50,402 nucleotides of DNA, taken from contig NZ_KI669560.1 of assembly GCF_000508085.1 (NCBI RefSeq), positions 1,958,255 to 2,008,656 on the forward strand, read 5' to 3'. This stretch comes from Sediminibacterium sp. C3 (GTDB lineage: Bacteria; Bacteroidota; Bacteroidia; Chitinophagales; Chitinophagaceae). Below the pieces are notes generated by a model, which had not been told where the DNA came from, searched no databases, and saw only the letters and a list, made by a program, of their open reading frames with translations. Every line of letters starts with the position of its first letter. Positions within the stretch are counted from its first letter, which is position 1. The translations under genes and the position numbers were made by a program. Positions 17,500 to 26,639 of this stretch are shown one piece after another.

Positions 17500-19244
17500 C
17501 TCTTATTGATATCCCATTTTTCAAATTCTTTGGCAACTTCAGTAAGGAAGCTTGCTCCGATGCTACCATCTACAATTCGGTGATCGTAGCTAAGAGAGAG
17601 GTACATCATATGCCTGATGGCAATAGTATCTCCTTCAGGTCCTTCCATAACCATGGGGCGTTTTTTGATGGCACCCACTGCTAAAATAGCAACTTGAGGT
17701 TGGTTGATGATTGGTGTACCCATCAGGCTACCAAAAGTTCCTACATTGGTTAAAGTGAAAGTTCCTCCCGTTGTGTCTTCTGGCTTAAGCTTCGCATTTC
17801 TGGCAGCATCTGCCAAACCGTTAACGGCCTTGCTCAACCCTACAATATTCATTTGATCTGCCCCTTTAATAACAGGAACAATTAAGTTTCCTGTAGGTAA
17901 GGCAGTAGCCATACCAATATTGATGTCTTTCTTTACAATGATTTTATCTCCGTCCAAAGAACAGTTGATATAAGGGAAGCGCTTGATAACATTGGCTATA
18001 CACTCAACAAACATTGGTGTGAATGTAAGTTTGGTGCCCTCTCTTTGTTCAAACTCATTCTTCACTTTGTTTCTCCACATTACCATATTGGTAACATCGG
18101 CTTCAGCAAAGCTGGTAACATGCGGGCTGGTATGTTTACTATCAACCATATGCTTGGCAATCAACTTGCGCATACGGTCCATTTCAATAATTTCAGTAGC
18201 TCCTGATACCTGAACCCCTGATGGGTCACTTACTTTATTAGAAGCAGTTGCATATACAGCCTGAGGCGCAGGAGGAACGGGTGCACTGTAAACTGCCGCT
18301 TGTTGTTCAGGGAATCTGGAAGCTGGTTTAATAGGTTCTTGTGCAACGGTTTGAGCAACCACTGGCTGTGGAGCTGGTGGTGCTGCTACAACGGGTTGAG
18401 GTGCATGTGTAGGCTGAGGTGCCGGAACAACAGGAACAATTGGCTCCTGGTATGCCGGTGTTTCTGGTACACTAGGGGCAACAGGTGCCGGTGCCGGGAT
18501 TGGAGCTGCTGCAGGTGCAGGCGTTGCCACTGGTGCAACCGGAACGGGTGCAGTTGCAGGAGCAGCCATTTGTTGAACAGGAGCTGGTGCGGTTGCAGAC
18601 TGGTAAACTGGTGCAGCTGCCTGGAATGCAGGTACACGTCCGGCTTTTTTATCTGCGATATATTGTAAAATATCTTTTTTAGAAACACGTCCATCGCTTC
18701 CGGTCCCAGGAATTCGCTCTAATTCACTCAAGCTGATTCCTTCGCTATTGGCAATATTCAATACCAGGGGTGAATAGAAACGGTTGGATGCAGGTTTGCT
18801 TAATAATTCTACCATTGGGGCAGAAGGAGTATAAGGTACTTCTGCAACCGGAGGAGGTGCCTGAACAGGAGAAGGTGGTGCAACAGGTTGTGGAACAGGG
18901 GCCGCAACTGGCTGTGGTGCAGGGGCTGGAGCCACTACAACAGGCGCTGGTTCAGGAACTACTGGGGCAACCACTGGTGCTGCAGGTGCAGCTGCTTGTG
19001 CAGCGCCAGTTTCAACGCGCACAATCACGGTTCCTATTGGAACTACGTCATTTACGTTGTATAAAATTTCCGTGATAACACCTTCAACTGTAGAGGGAAC
19101 TTCGCTATCAACCTTATCAGTAGCAATGTCCAATACGGTTTCATCTAATTTAACATGGTCGCCAACTTTCTTATGCCATTTAAGAATTGTCGCTTCCATA
19201 ATGCTTTCGCCCAATTTGGGCATCACCAATTCAGCTATTGCCAT
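17481..19244 (-). CDS. 2-oxoacid dehydrogenase complex dihydrolipoyllysine acyltransferase (E2)
   Basis: A 587-residue E2 core subunit that transfers the acyl group from lipoate to CoA. Domains: lipoyl domain at residues 1-78 with the lipoylated Lys44 in ATDKVDSEV; a Pro/Ala linker (about 79-145); a peripheral subunit-binding domain (about 155-200, with GTGSDGRVSKKDI); a second very long Pro/Ala/Val linker (about 201-347); and the catalytic domain (350-587) with SLSYDHRIVDG, active His555 and Asp559. Which acid it serves (pyruvate, 2-oxoglutarate or branched-chain) cannot be decided, as no E1 or E3 gene is nearby. A TATCTTTG promoter element lies 66 bp upstream. Repetitive linker DNA creates long antisense open frames that are not genes. 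Confidence 0.95.
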   Translation of the reverse strand: MAIAELVMPKLGESIMEATILKWHKKVGDHVKLDETVLDIATDKVDSEVPSTVEGVITEILYNVNDVVPIGTVIVRVETGAAQAAAPAAPVVAPVVPEPAPVVVAPAPAPQPVAAPVPQPVAPPSPVQAPPPVAEVPYTPSAPMVELLSKPASNRFYSPLVLNIANSEGISLSELERIPGTGSDGRVSKKDILQYIADKKAGRVPAFQAAAPVYQSATAPAPVQQMAAPATAPVPVAPVATPAPAAAPIPAPAPVAPSVPETPAYQEPIVPVVPAPQPTHAPQPVVAAPPAPQPVVAQTVAQEPIKPASRFPEQQAAVYSAPVPPAPQAVYATASNKVSDPSGVQVSGATEIIEMDRMRKLIAKHMVDSKHTSPHVTSFAEADVTNMVMWRNKVKNEFEQREGTKLTFTPMFVECIANVIKRFPYINCSLDGDKIIVKKDINIGMATALPTGNLIVPVIKGADQMNIVGLSKAVNGLADAARNAKLKPEDTTGGTFTLTNVGTFGSLMGTPIINQPQVAILAVGAIKKRPMVMEGPEGDTIAIRHMMYLSLSYDHRIVDGSIGASFLTEVAKEFEKWDINKRWFHYL

Positions 19245-19310
19245 ATTGTACTACTGTTTTTAAGCGGGTTAATAAGGTATAGTTAATATACACAATCCAC
19301 TACTAATCAA

Positions 19311-19318
19311 CAAAGATA
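19311..19318 (-). promoter_or_regulatory. -7 element TATCTTTG of the E2 gene promoter
   Basis: An exact TAnnTTTG match on the minus strand in the 96-bp gap between cinA and the E2 gene. It predicts a leader of about 60 nt and makes the E2 gene a transcription unit separate from cinA. Confidence 0.5.
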
Positions 19319-19340
19319 ATAGTTGATTCCCATTCTTTTA

Positions 19341-20597
19341 TCACCTGTTATCCACAATCATTTGTCGTAATAGATTCAGGGCATTGATGGCAGTAAGGCC
19401 AATATTTCTTTCCCTGTCAAATCTAAAGTGAAATTCTTTTACAACGGTGCTTGCTTTAGAGGCAACGGCAATCCAAACCATACCCACCGGCTTTTCTGCT
19501 GTAGCACCGCCAGGGCCCATAATACCGCTTACGGCTATTGCATAATCGGAGTTCATTTTTACCCTTACTTCCTGAACCATTTGTGTAACGGTTTCCTTGC
19601 TTACAGCGCCCACGGTTATTAGGGTTTCATGCGGCACATCCAGCAATTCTTCCTTGATAATATTAGCGTAAGCAACTATGGAACCTTTAAAGAATACGGA
19701 TGACCCTGCGTGTTTACTTAGTAGATGCGCAATATATCCCCCTGTACAGCTTTCTGCAGTTGCCAGGGTTTGATTTCGGGAAGTTAACAATCGACCTATT
19801 ACCTGCTCCATGGTTTCGTCCTGATCAGTAACCAGATAAAGACTTGCCTTGGTTTTCAATTGATTAAAATAATTATCTAAATCTTTTTCTAAAGCAATTT
19901 TATCGCTTCCCCAGGCACTTAACCTAAGTCTGACCATCCCATAATTGGGCAAGTAGGCCAGCTTTATATATTCGGGCAGGCTTTCTTCTATGTCTTTTAT
20001 TTTCTCTGCAAGGAAGGATTCTCCAATGCCAGCAGTAAGTAGTGTTTTATGTACAATATATCCTGTGTTATACCATTCCGGTATATTGGGCAGTACATGA
20101 TTCAGCATGATCCATTTCATTTCATGGGGCACGCCTGGCATGGCAATAATTCTTGTGTTATTTTTTTCAAATAACATTCCGGGAGCTGTTCCTTTTTCAT
20201 TTTTTAATACAGTGCAAACATCCGGAACCATGGCCTGTAAAGTGTTTCGCTCTATCATTGGACGCTTCAGGATATGCTCGAATATATTTGTTACATGATC
20301 CAGGGTTTCCTGATGCATCGTCATTTTGCCTCCAAAATAATCACAAAGCAGGGGCTTTGTAATATCGTCGGCCGTTGGACCCAAGCCTCCTGTAATTAAT
20401 ACCAGATCGTTTTCTTCAATCATGCTGTCCAGTGCTTTCCAGATGGCTTCGCGGTTATCTCCAACAGCCATTCTGCTATTGACCAAAATTCCAGCCTGAT
20501 TTAATTGCTGGGCCATCCAGCTACTATTGGTATCAATTACCTGTCCAATCAGCAATTCATCGCCGATGGTTATTATGCCTGCAAATTTTTTTTCCAT
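19341..20597 (-). CDS. cinA: CinA family competence/damage-inducible protein, nicotinamide-nucleotide amidohydrolase
   Basis: A 418-residue two-domain CinA. The N-terminal MoCF-like COG1058 domain shows TIGDELLIGQVIDTNSSWMA and ITGGLGPTADDITKP; this domain hydrolyses ADP-ribose-type compounds in some homologues. The C-terminal PncC domain shows TLATAESCTGGYIAHLLSKH, KGSIVAYANIIKEELL and AVSGIMGPGGATAEKPVG, and deamidates NMN to NaMN in pyridine-nucleotide salvage. Both halves are intact and length matches the full family (about 415). The gene follows the thioesterase gene by 11 bases and probably shares its promoter. Confidence 0.95.
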   Translation of the reverse strand: MEKKFAGIITIGDELLIGQVIDTNSSWMAQQLNQAGILVNSRMAVGDNREAIWKALDSMIEENDLVLITGGLGPTADDITKPLLCDYFGGKMTMHQETLDHVTNIFEHILKRPMIERNTLQAMVPDVCTVLKNEKGTAPGMLFEKNNTRIIAMPGVPHEMKWIMLNHVLPNIPEWYNTGYIVHKTLLTAGIGESFLAEKIKDIEESLPEYIKLAYLPNYGMVRLRLSAWGSDKIALEKDLDNYFNQLKTKASLYLVTDQDETMEQVIGRLLTSRNQTLATAESCTGGYIAHLLSKHAGSSVFFKGSIVAYANIIKEELLDVPHETLITVGAVSKETVTQMVQEVRVKMNSDYAIAVSGIMGPGGATAEKPVGMVWIAVASKASTVVKEFHFRFDRERNIGLTAINALNLLRQMIVDNR

Positions 20598-20608
20598 GCT
20601 AATCGGTC

Positions 20609-21022
20609 TTATTGGGGGAAATAGGGGGCAAGTGTCTCTTTTAAATCAGCAGGCATACCTGTACGCTTGTTGGTAGCATTGTCTATGAAATAGAGGGTGA
20701 CTTTTCCTGTGGTTAATAATTTCTTGTTCTCGTTGTAAACTTCGTGTTCAAAACAGATTTCGTGTGCTTCCGGAAGGGTTCTTAATAGGGTCTTAATGGT
20801 GATTAAGTCGTCGTAACGGGCGGGCCTTAGAAATCTGGATTCCATGGCAACAACCGGCATTCTAACACCCATTTCTTCCATTTTTTTGTAGGTAAAACCC
20901 AGTGCTCTTATACATTCTGCTCTGCCGACTTCAAAATACTGTGCATAATTACCGTAATAAACAATATTCATCTGATCTGTTTCTGCATACCTAACCCTTA
21001 CGGTAGTAATATGTTCGTACAT
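20609..21022 (-). CDS. Acyl-CoA thioesterase, 4-hydroxybenzoyl-CoA thioesterase (YbgC/FadM) family
   Basis: A 137-residue single hot-dog-fold protein. The motif RVRYAETDQMNIVYYGNYAQYFEVGRAE carries the catalytic Asp of the 4-HBT family (normally Y..TD..G.V.., here ETDQMNIVYY), followed by ESRFLRPARYDDLITIKT. Such enzymes hydrolyse acyl-CoA thioesters in the cytoplasm; substrate specificity cannot be read. It is the first gene of a unit with cinA, read from a well-formed promoter at 21039-21071. Confidence 0.9.
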   Translation of the reverse strand: MYEHITTVRVRYAETDQMNIVYYGNYAQYFEVGRAECIRALGFTYKKMEEMGVRMPVVAMESRFLRPARYDDLITIKTLLRTLPEAHEICFEHEVYNENKKLLTTGKVTLYFIDNATNKRTGMPADLKETLAPYFPQ

Positions 21023-21038
21023 CCTTCTGTTTTGTTGA

Positions 21039-21071
21039 CAAACTTACAACCTTATCCTGTTTTTCCACAAA
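21039..21071 (-). promoter_or_regulatory. Promoter of the thioesterase-cinA unit
   Basis: On the minus strand, TTTG (21071-21068), a 21-bp spacer and TAAGTTTG (21046-21039) match the Bacteroidota -33/-7 consensus in sequence and spacing. The predicted leader is about 12 nt before the ATG at 21022. Confidence 0.65.
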
Positions 21072-21175
21072 TACAAGGTTTAATCAGGCATAATAATTGC
21101 TAAACTTATCTTTAACAATGTTTTACAGGTAAATACGAATAAATAAAAAAACCTTTGCACCATATACCCCCTTTC

Positions 21176-24100
21176 ATGAAAACATTTTCCATTTCACTGA
21201 TTATAGGTTTCACTGCCCTTTTTTCAATTGCCAATGCACAGGAAACATTGTTGCTCAATGATCCTGATGCAGCAGTAAAGCAGGCCCGACTATTGTATCA
21301 ACAGGAAAAATATAGTTTAGCTTTTCCTTATATAAATCATGTATTCCACACAGGCTTGACTGAAACGAATATGCCGCAGCAACAGAAGGAAGAAGTACAG
21401 TTTTTGTATATCTCCTGTGGACTGCAAATGGGTTTGTCCGAAATGGTGAAGCAGGCAGAAGACTATTTGAAGACCAGTAATCATCCAACTTACAAGCAAT
21501 TGACGGCTTATTATTTGGGAGAATATTATTATCAGAAAAAAGACTATGTTAACGCTTCTGCCAGTTTTGCTAAGGTAGGAATTGCCAACCTTAGCAACAG
21601 GCAAATTGCCAATATGAAATTTCATCAGGCCTATGCATTTTTTGTGCAGCAGGATTTTGAAAAAGCCAGACCCTTGTTCAATGCCATCAGACAACTTCCC
21701 AAGGACCCCAACTATATTGATGCTAATTATTATTATGGTTTCCTGGCTTTCAGTAATAAAGAATACAGTCAGGCCATCGAGTGTTTGTTAATTGCTGAAT
21801 CGCATCCCGATTACCAGCATGTTATTCCTTTTTATTTAACCGAGTTGTATTATTTCAGTGGCGACAGAGATAAAGCACTTTCCTATGGGGAAAGTGCCAT
21901 CAAAAAGAATGGTCAGTATTACGATTTACAGTTAAAGCAATTGGTTGGACATCTGCTTTTTCAGAAACGTGAATTTTCAAGGGCATTACCTTACCTGGAA
22001 GCCTATGCGGCCGGAGCTGAAAAAATCAGAAGAGAGGATTTATATGAATTGTCTTATTGTTATTATGAAGCTAAAAACTGGAATAAAGCCATTCAGGGGT
22101 TTAAGCAGATTGGAGGAGCCAAGGATTCCCTGGAGCAAAACAGCATGTATTTACTGGCTGATGCATATTTAAAAATGAATGACCTGCAGAATGCCAGAAA
22201 TGCTTTTCAGTTCTGTGCTGCCAATAACAGTAACTTATCTCAAAAGGAAGTATCTCTGTTTCATTATGCAAAAATTTCCTACGAACTGGGCTATTTTGAT
22301 ATAGCTGTTAGCAGTTTTCAGCAATTCATCAGTCAGTTTCCCAATTCAGGATATGTGAGTGAATCCAGGGAATTATTGGTGAGTACGCTGGCCAATACAA
22401 GCAATTATAAAGACGCATTGCAACTTTACGAGTCGTTACCTAATAAAACAGCTTCGGCTACTGCATTATTACCCCGTTTGTTATATGGAAGGGCGGTAGA
22501 ACTAATGAATGATCAACGTGCCAATGAAGCCGAAGGATTACTAGACCGATTAATGTCGGCTTCTGGTAACAGCAATTTTCTTCCTTATGCATTATTCTGG
22601 AAAGGGGAGTTGAGTTATCGTTCCGGTAAGATGGATGACGCCATCAATTATTTACAGCAGTATCTTAAAGCCCCACAGAAAAATGGTGAAGTAAATTCAA
22701 CCAATGCCAGATACAATTTGGGGTATGCTTTCTTAAAAAAAGAACAATACAAACTGGCAAAAGAACAATTTGAATGGGTAAATAAGAATCCTTTTACTGC
22801 TCAGAATCATATAGACAGAGATGCGGTAGTAAGGGCTGCAGATTGTTTCTTTATGTTAAAAGAAAATAAGCCAGCGCTTCAATTATACGATCAGATTATT
22901 CAATTGAATTGGTCTGCTGCGGATTATGCCACTTATCAAAAAGCCATTATTGCAGGTGCTGCTAATAATCAGACTTTAAAGCTGGAACTATTACAGAATC
23001 TCTTGCAATTGTACCCAAATTCCAGTTTAACAGGTCAGGCAAGACTGGAAATTGCCAATACCTATATTGCGGATGAAGCTTTTGAAAAAGCAATTGATCC
23101 ACTGATTACATTAGTTAGTCAGCAAGGAGCGGCAGCTTTGTATCCGCAGGCATATCAAAAATTGGGTATTGCCTATTTTAACCTGAATAAGAATGAAGCT
23201 TCTTTAGATCAGTTTAAACTACTGATTTCAAAATATCCGAATAGTCCAGAAGCGGAAGCTTCTGTAGAATACATTCGTAATATTTTTGTGGAACAACAAA
23301 AGCCGCAGGAATACATCAGCTTTATGGAAGCTAATGGAAAGGAATTAAGCGCCATAGAAGCAGATTCAGTTACTTATAAATCTGCGATGATTCGTTTTGA
23401 AATGAAGGACAATGCAGGAGCAGAATCTGGTTTTAAAAATTATATTCAAAGTTTTCCCAAAGGCAGGTATGCTGTGGAAGCCAATTATTTTTTAGCTGAA
23501 ATTAATTTATTACAGAAAAAGAACAGGGAAGCATTGGGGTATTATATAGCGGTTGCACAGGAAGCCCCTAATAAATATGCAGAAAGAAGTGCATTACAGG
23601 CAGGAAGAATTTACTATTTCGATTTGCAGGATTTTAATAATGCTGCCATTTATTATTCCATAGTAAAAAACATTGCATTACAGCAGGAGAACAAACTGGA
23701 AGCGATGCGCGGCCTGTTGCGTTGTCAGTTTAAAACACAACAGTTTGCTCAGGCTGCACCTAACGCTGCTGAACTTTTATTGCAAAAAGGAATTGCCAAT
23801 GATGACCGTTTGATGGCGGGTTTTGTAATTGCGAAAAACGACTTTAACGATAAGAAATATCCTTCTGCATTAGCCAGGTTCCAGAATCTACTTTCTTTGG
23901 GTAAATCTGAAATTACTGCAGAGTCTCAATTCAGGATTGCCGAGATTCAGTTCTTAACGGGCAAGCTGGATGAATCGGAGAAGACTTGTTTTGAAGTAAT
24001 AAAAAAATATGGCTCCTATACCTATTGGGTTACCAGAAGTTATTTGCTGGCTGGTGATATCTATTTTACCCAAAAAGATTTTTTTAACGCGGAAGCAACA

Positions 24101-24199
24101 TTTAAGAGCATTGCTGAGAATTCTATCATACCTGAACTGAAAACGGAAGCAGCAAACAAGTTAAACGCTGTTCTTACTGAAAAATCAAAAAACAATTAA
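21176..24199 (+). CDS. Large exported TPR-repeat protein
   Basis: A 1007-residue protein with a signal peptide (ISLIIGFTALFSIANA|QE) and tandem TPR/Sel1-like helical hairpins along its whole length, for example YYLGEYYYQKKDYVNASASF, FQQFISQFPNSGYVSES, LLLQKGIANDDRLMAGF and SQFRIAEIQFLTGKLDESEK. The repeats resemble those of periplasmic or outer-membrane-associated scaffold proteins in Bacteroidota. I chose the ATG at 21176 because it begins the signal peptide; a TTG at 21155 would add seven residues before it. The next gene, 24 bp downstream, encodes a beta-barrel protein, and an HU-CCDC81 membrane protein follows, which suggests one envelope complex. Function is unknown. Confidence 0.82.
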   Translation: MKTFSISLIIGFTALFSIANAQETLLLNDPDAAVKQARLLYQQEKYSLAFPYINHVFHTGLTETNMPQQQKEEVQFLYISCGLQMGLSEMVKQAEDYLKTSNHPTYKQLTAYYLGEYYYQKKDYVNASASFAKVGIANLSNRQIANMKFHQAYAFFVQQDFEKARPLFNAIRQLPKDPNYIDANYYYGFLAFSNKEYSQAIECLLIAESHPDYQHVIPFYLTELYYFSGDRDKALSYGESAIKKNGQYYDLQLKQLVGHLLFQKREFSRALPYLEAYAAGAEKIRREDLYELSYCYYEAKNWNKAIQGFKQIGGAKDSLEQNSMYLLADAYLKMNDLQNARNAFQFCAANNSNLSQKEVSLFHYAKISYELGYFDIAVSSFQQFISQFPNSGYVSESRELLVSTLANTSNYKDALQLYESLPNKTASATALLPRLLYGRAVELMNDQRANEAEGLLDRLMSASGNSNFLPYALFWKGELSYRSGKMDDAINYLQQYLKAPQKNGEVNSTNARYNLGYAFLKKEQYKLAKEQFEWVNKNPFTAQNHIDRDAVVRAADCFFMLKENKPALQLYDQIIQLNWSAADYATYQKAIIAGAANNQTLKLELLQNLLQLYPNSSLTGQARLEIANTYIADEAFEKAIDPLITLVSQQGAAALYPQAYQKLGIAYFNLNKNEASLDQFKLLISKYPNSPEAEASVEYIRNIFVEQQKPQEYISFMEANGKELSAIEADSVTYKSAMIRFEMKDNAGAESGFKNYIQSFPKGRYAVEANYFLAEINLLQKKNREALGYYIAVAQEAPNKYAERSALQAGRIYYFDLQDFNNAAIYYSIVKNIALQQENKLEAMRGLLRCQFKTQQFAQAAPNAAELLLQKGIANDDRLMAGFVIAKNDFNDKKYPSALARFQNLLSLGKSEITAESQFRIAEIQFLTGKLDESEKTCFEVIKKYGSYTYWVTRSYLLAGDIYFTQKDFFNAEATFKSIAENSIIPELKTEAANKLNAVLTEKSKNN

Positions 24200-24223
24200 G
24201 TAGCACAGAATAAATTATTTGTC

Positions 24224-26026
24224 ATGAAACCAAGTTCCATTTTTCTAATTGTCTTGCTGCTAATTGGGTTTACAACCGATGCAACTGCGCAGCGAAAGAA
24301 AAAAACTGTGAAAGCTAAAAAAACGGCAACCACTAAAAAATCAGCTGCAACTCGCAAGAAAAAGAAATCAGTAGCTTCCGGAAAAAATACTGCTAAACAA
24401 AAAACTACACAAACGCAGAATACAAAAGGTGAAAGTCTTTCTGTTTCTTATACAGTTCCGAGTAGCCAAGATAGCAGTTCAACCAAAACCGTAATTATTA
24501 CCTCTGCATTTAAGCCTTCCTTGCAAAATGCAGCAAAAATAAATTTTACGGCTGCCACAGGCATTAATGATTCTACAAGGTTGCCTTTAACCTATAAAGT
24601 GCCCTCATCCAATTTGTTTTTCCTGTACCAACCCATTCCTTTAAAGCCATTGGCTTTGCCCAGCGATTCACCAATGGTTTGGAAAAATTCTCATCAGGTA
24701 AAACTGGGTGCGGGTAATTTAAACACATTCATGGGAGAAGGTAAATTCAATTTTGGAGATATTCGCAATTCTGTTACTCAAATTGAAGCAGGCTATATTC
24801 GTTCTCAGGGCAAATTATACGCACAGCAATACAGCAAGTTCAATTTAGATGTATTGAACCATTTTACCTCGAAACAGAATCTGGAATGGACTTCCAGAGC
24901 AAGTTTCAATAGCAATACAAGATACAGATATGGTTTTTTACCTAGTTCGCTAACTTATCCAAAAGATCAGTTACAGCTGGTTTATAATACACTACTACTT
25001 GAAGTAGGGTTAAAAAACAGTGCTCCAACTGCCTCAAAAATTAATTTTAATCCGGTAGTACAGTTCAATCGCTTTACCAATGCGGACAATGCAGGAGAAA
25101 ACAATCTGATACTGAATGCACCCGTTCAAAAAGAGTTGACCAGTCAATTTGCCCTGCAATTAGCTTTTCAGGCCGACCTTGCGAATTACAAAACCAATGT
25201 GAATGCATGGAAAAACAATCTAATGGTTTTGGCCCCATCCCTTAAGTATCGTTCCAATGCATTTAATCTGGAAGCAGGAATCAGACCCAGCTGGGATAAT
25301 TCGGCTTTTAATTTGTTACCCAATCTAATCCTACAAACTAAACTCTCCGGTACTTCTCTGCAACTGGAAGCTGGTTTCCAGGGGAGTTTTAGCAAGAATA
25401 GTTTCCGGTCATTGGCAAAATTCAATCCCTGGATTGCGCTACCCAATGCCATTAAAAATACCCGGATGATTGAGCAATTCATCGGATTTAAAGGAAATTC
25501 AGGGAATCATTTTTCTTACAATGCCCGATTGGCCTACCGCCAGTTAAGGGATCAGCCTTTATTTGTTAATCAGCTGGGAGATGGTAAATCCTTTGATATA
25601 ATTTATTCCAATATGAATGTATTTCAACTGGCAGGTGAATTGAATTATGCAGTTCAGGAAAAACTAACTTTCACTACGGGAGCACAATACAATCATTTCA
25701 GTAAAATCAGTGCAACTACAGATGCTTTTGGGTTGATTCCGCTGGAGCTAACAGGTGCAGTTATCTGGAAGCCCCTGAGCGATTTGCAGATTAAATCGGA
25801 AATATTTTATAGAAATGGATCCCTTTACAGAGACAATTTTTCATTGGCATCCAAACGCCTCTCGCCGGCAGCAGATTTGAATTTGGGTATTGAATTCGGG
25901 GTATTGCCAAAGTTGAATGCGTGGATTCAAATGAACAATATTTTCAATAATGTTTATCAGCGCTGGAATCAATATTCCGTTTTTGGTTTCAATGTTTTGG
26001 GAGGAGTTGTATATTCGTTTCAATAA
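24224..26026 (+). CDS. Predicted outer-membrane beta-barrel protein with lysine-rich N-terminus
   Basis: A 600-residue protein with a signal peptide (IFLIVLLLIGFTTDATA|QR). Mature residues 23-69 are strongly basic: 18 Lys/Arg and no Asp or Glu. The rest (about 150-600) alternates amphipathic strands and ends NNIFNNVYQRWNQYSVFGFNVLGGVVYSF, very like the last strands of TonB-dependent receptors, with a terminal Phe-Gln. No plug domain or TonB box is evident, so it is more likely a porin-like or assembly barrel than a classical receptor. It follows the giant TPR gene by 24 bp and precedes the HU-CCDC81 gene by 11 bp, so these form an operon. No characterised orthologue is recognised. Confidence 0.75.
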   Translation: MKPSSIFLIVLLLIGFTTDATAQRKKKTVKAKKTATTKKSAATRKKKKSVASGKNTAKQKTTQTQNTKGESLSVSYTVPSSQDSSSTKTVIITSAFKPSLQNAAKINFTAATGINDSTRLPLTYKVPSSNLFFLYQPIPLKPLALPSDSPMVWKNSHQVKLGAGNLNTFMGEGKFNFGDIRNSVTQIEAGYIRSQGKLYAQQYSKFNLDVLNHFTSKQNLEWTSRASFNSNTRYRYGFLPSSLTYPKDQLQLVYNTLLLEVGLKNSAPTASKINFNPVVQFNRFTNADNAGENNLILNAPVQKELTSQFALQLAFQADLANYKTNVNAWKNNLMVLAPSLKYRSNAFNLEAGIRPSWDNSAFNLLPNLILQTKLSGTSLQLEAGFQGSFSKNSFRSLAKFNPWIALPNAIKNTRMIEQFIGFKGNSGNHFSYNARLAYRQLRDQPLFVNQLGDGKSFDIIYSNMNVFQLAGELNYAVQEKLTFTTGAQYNHFSKISATTDAFGLIPLELTGAVIWKPLSDLQIKSEIFYRNGSLYRDNFSLASKRLSPAADLNLGIEFGVLPKLNAWIQMNNIFNNVYQRWNQYSVFGFNVLGGVVYSFQ

Positions 26027-26037
26027 ACAGCTGTTGA

Positions 26038-26625
26038 ATGTATCAATATTTGCATAAATACCTTGTTCTGAATCATCGTTTAAGCATACCAGATATAGGT
26101 AATTTTGTAATTGAGCAGAATTCTGCAAAACTAGACAATGCCAATGGTTTCTTATTTGCACCCGCACCGGCAATCCGTTTTAAACAGGAGCCAACGCCCC
26201 CATCAGATAAATTCTTATTCGACTTTATTTCAGAGGAAATGGGGGTAGATCAGATGACTGCCATCAAGCAATTTCACGACTATGTTTATAAAATTAAAAC
26301 CTCTTTAACTACCCCGCAAGGTGCCGTTATTCCAGGTATAGGAATGATGCGAAAAGAAGAAAACGGATACATTCTTTTTACCCCTGAAAAGAATCTGCTG
26401 GACATTTTACCTCAGGTAAAAGTGAATGAGTCTATAGAGATAGCCAAAAAAGAAGTGGTTAAAATTAACCATGATGCAGATAGAAATTTAACTGAACAGG
26501 AAGAAGAAGATATCAGAGAATTGCTGGGTCAGGATACACAGATACAATCCAGCGATAACTGGTGGGTTTATGCAGTCATACTATTAATGATAGGTTTGGG
26601 TGCTTTGTTGTTTTATTATGTTTAA
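26038..26625 (+). CDS. HU-CCDC81 domain protein with C-terminal membrane anchor
   Basis: A 195-residue protein. Its N-terminal half shows two HU-like modules of the bacterial CCDC81 type: YLVLNHRLSIPDIGNFVIEQ, then DKFLFDFISEEMGVDQMTA and GAVIPGIGMMRKEENGYI. A charged linker (residues 130-170, EQEEEDIRELL) leads to a single C-terminal transmembrane helix, WWVYAVILLMIGLGALLFYY. Related Bacteroidota proteins usually carry a membrane helix plus a periplasmic SPOR domain; none is present here. The HU part is expected in the cytoplasm, with the protein tail-anchored in the inner membrane. Its stop overlaps a possible start of the next gene (TAATG). Confidence 0.8.
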   Translation: MYQYLHKYLVLNHRLSIPDIGNFVIEQNSAKLDNANGFLFAPAPAIRFKQEPTPPSDKFLFDFISEEMGVDQMTAIKQFHDYVYKIKTSLTTPQGAVIPGIGMMRKEENGYILFTPEKNLLDILPQVKVNESIEIAKKEVVKINHDADRNLTEQEEEDIRELLGQDTQIQSSDNWWVYAVILLMIGLGALLFYYV

Positions 26626-26639
26626 TGCTACTAAGAGCT

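Noticed and set aside
18300..19075. Long antisense open frames across the E2 gene
   Set aside because: They arise from repetitive Pro/Ala codons in the E2 linker and give low-complexity Cys/Arg or Gln/Leu-rich translations.
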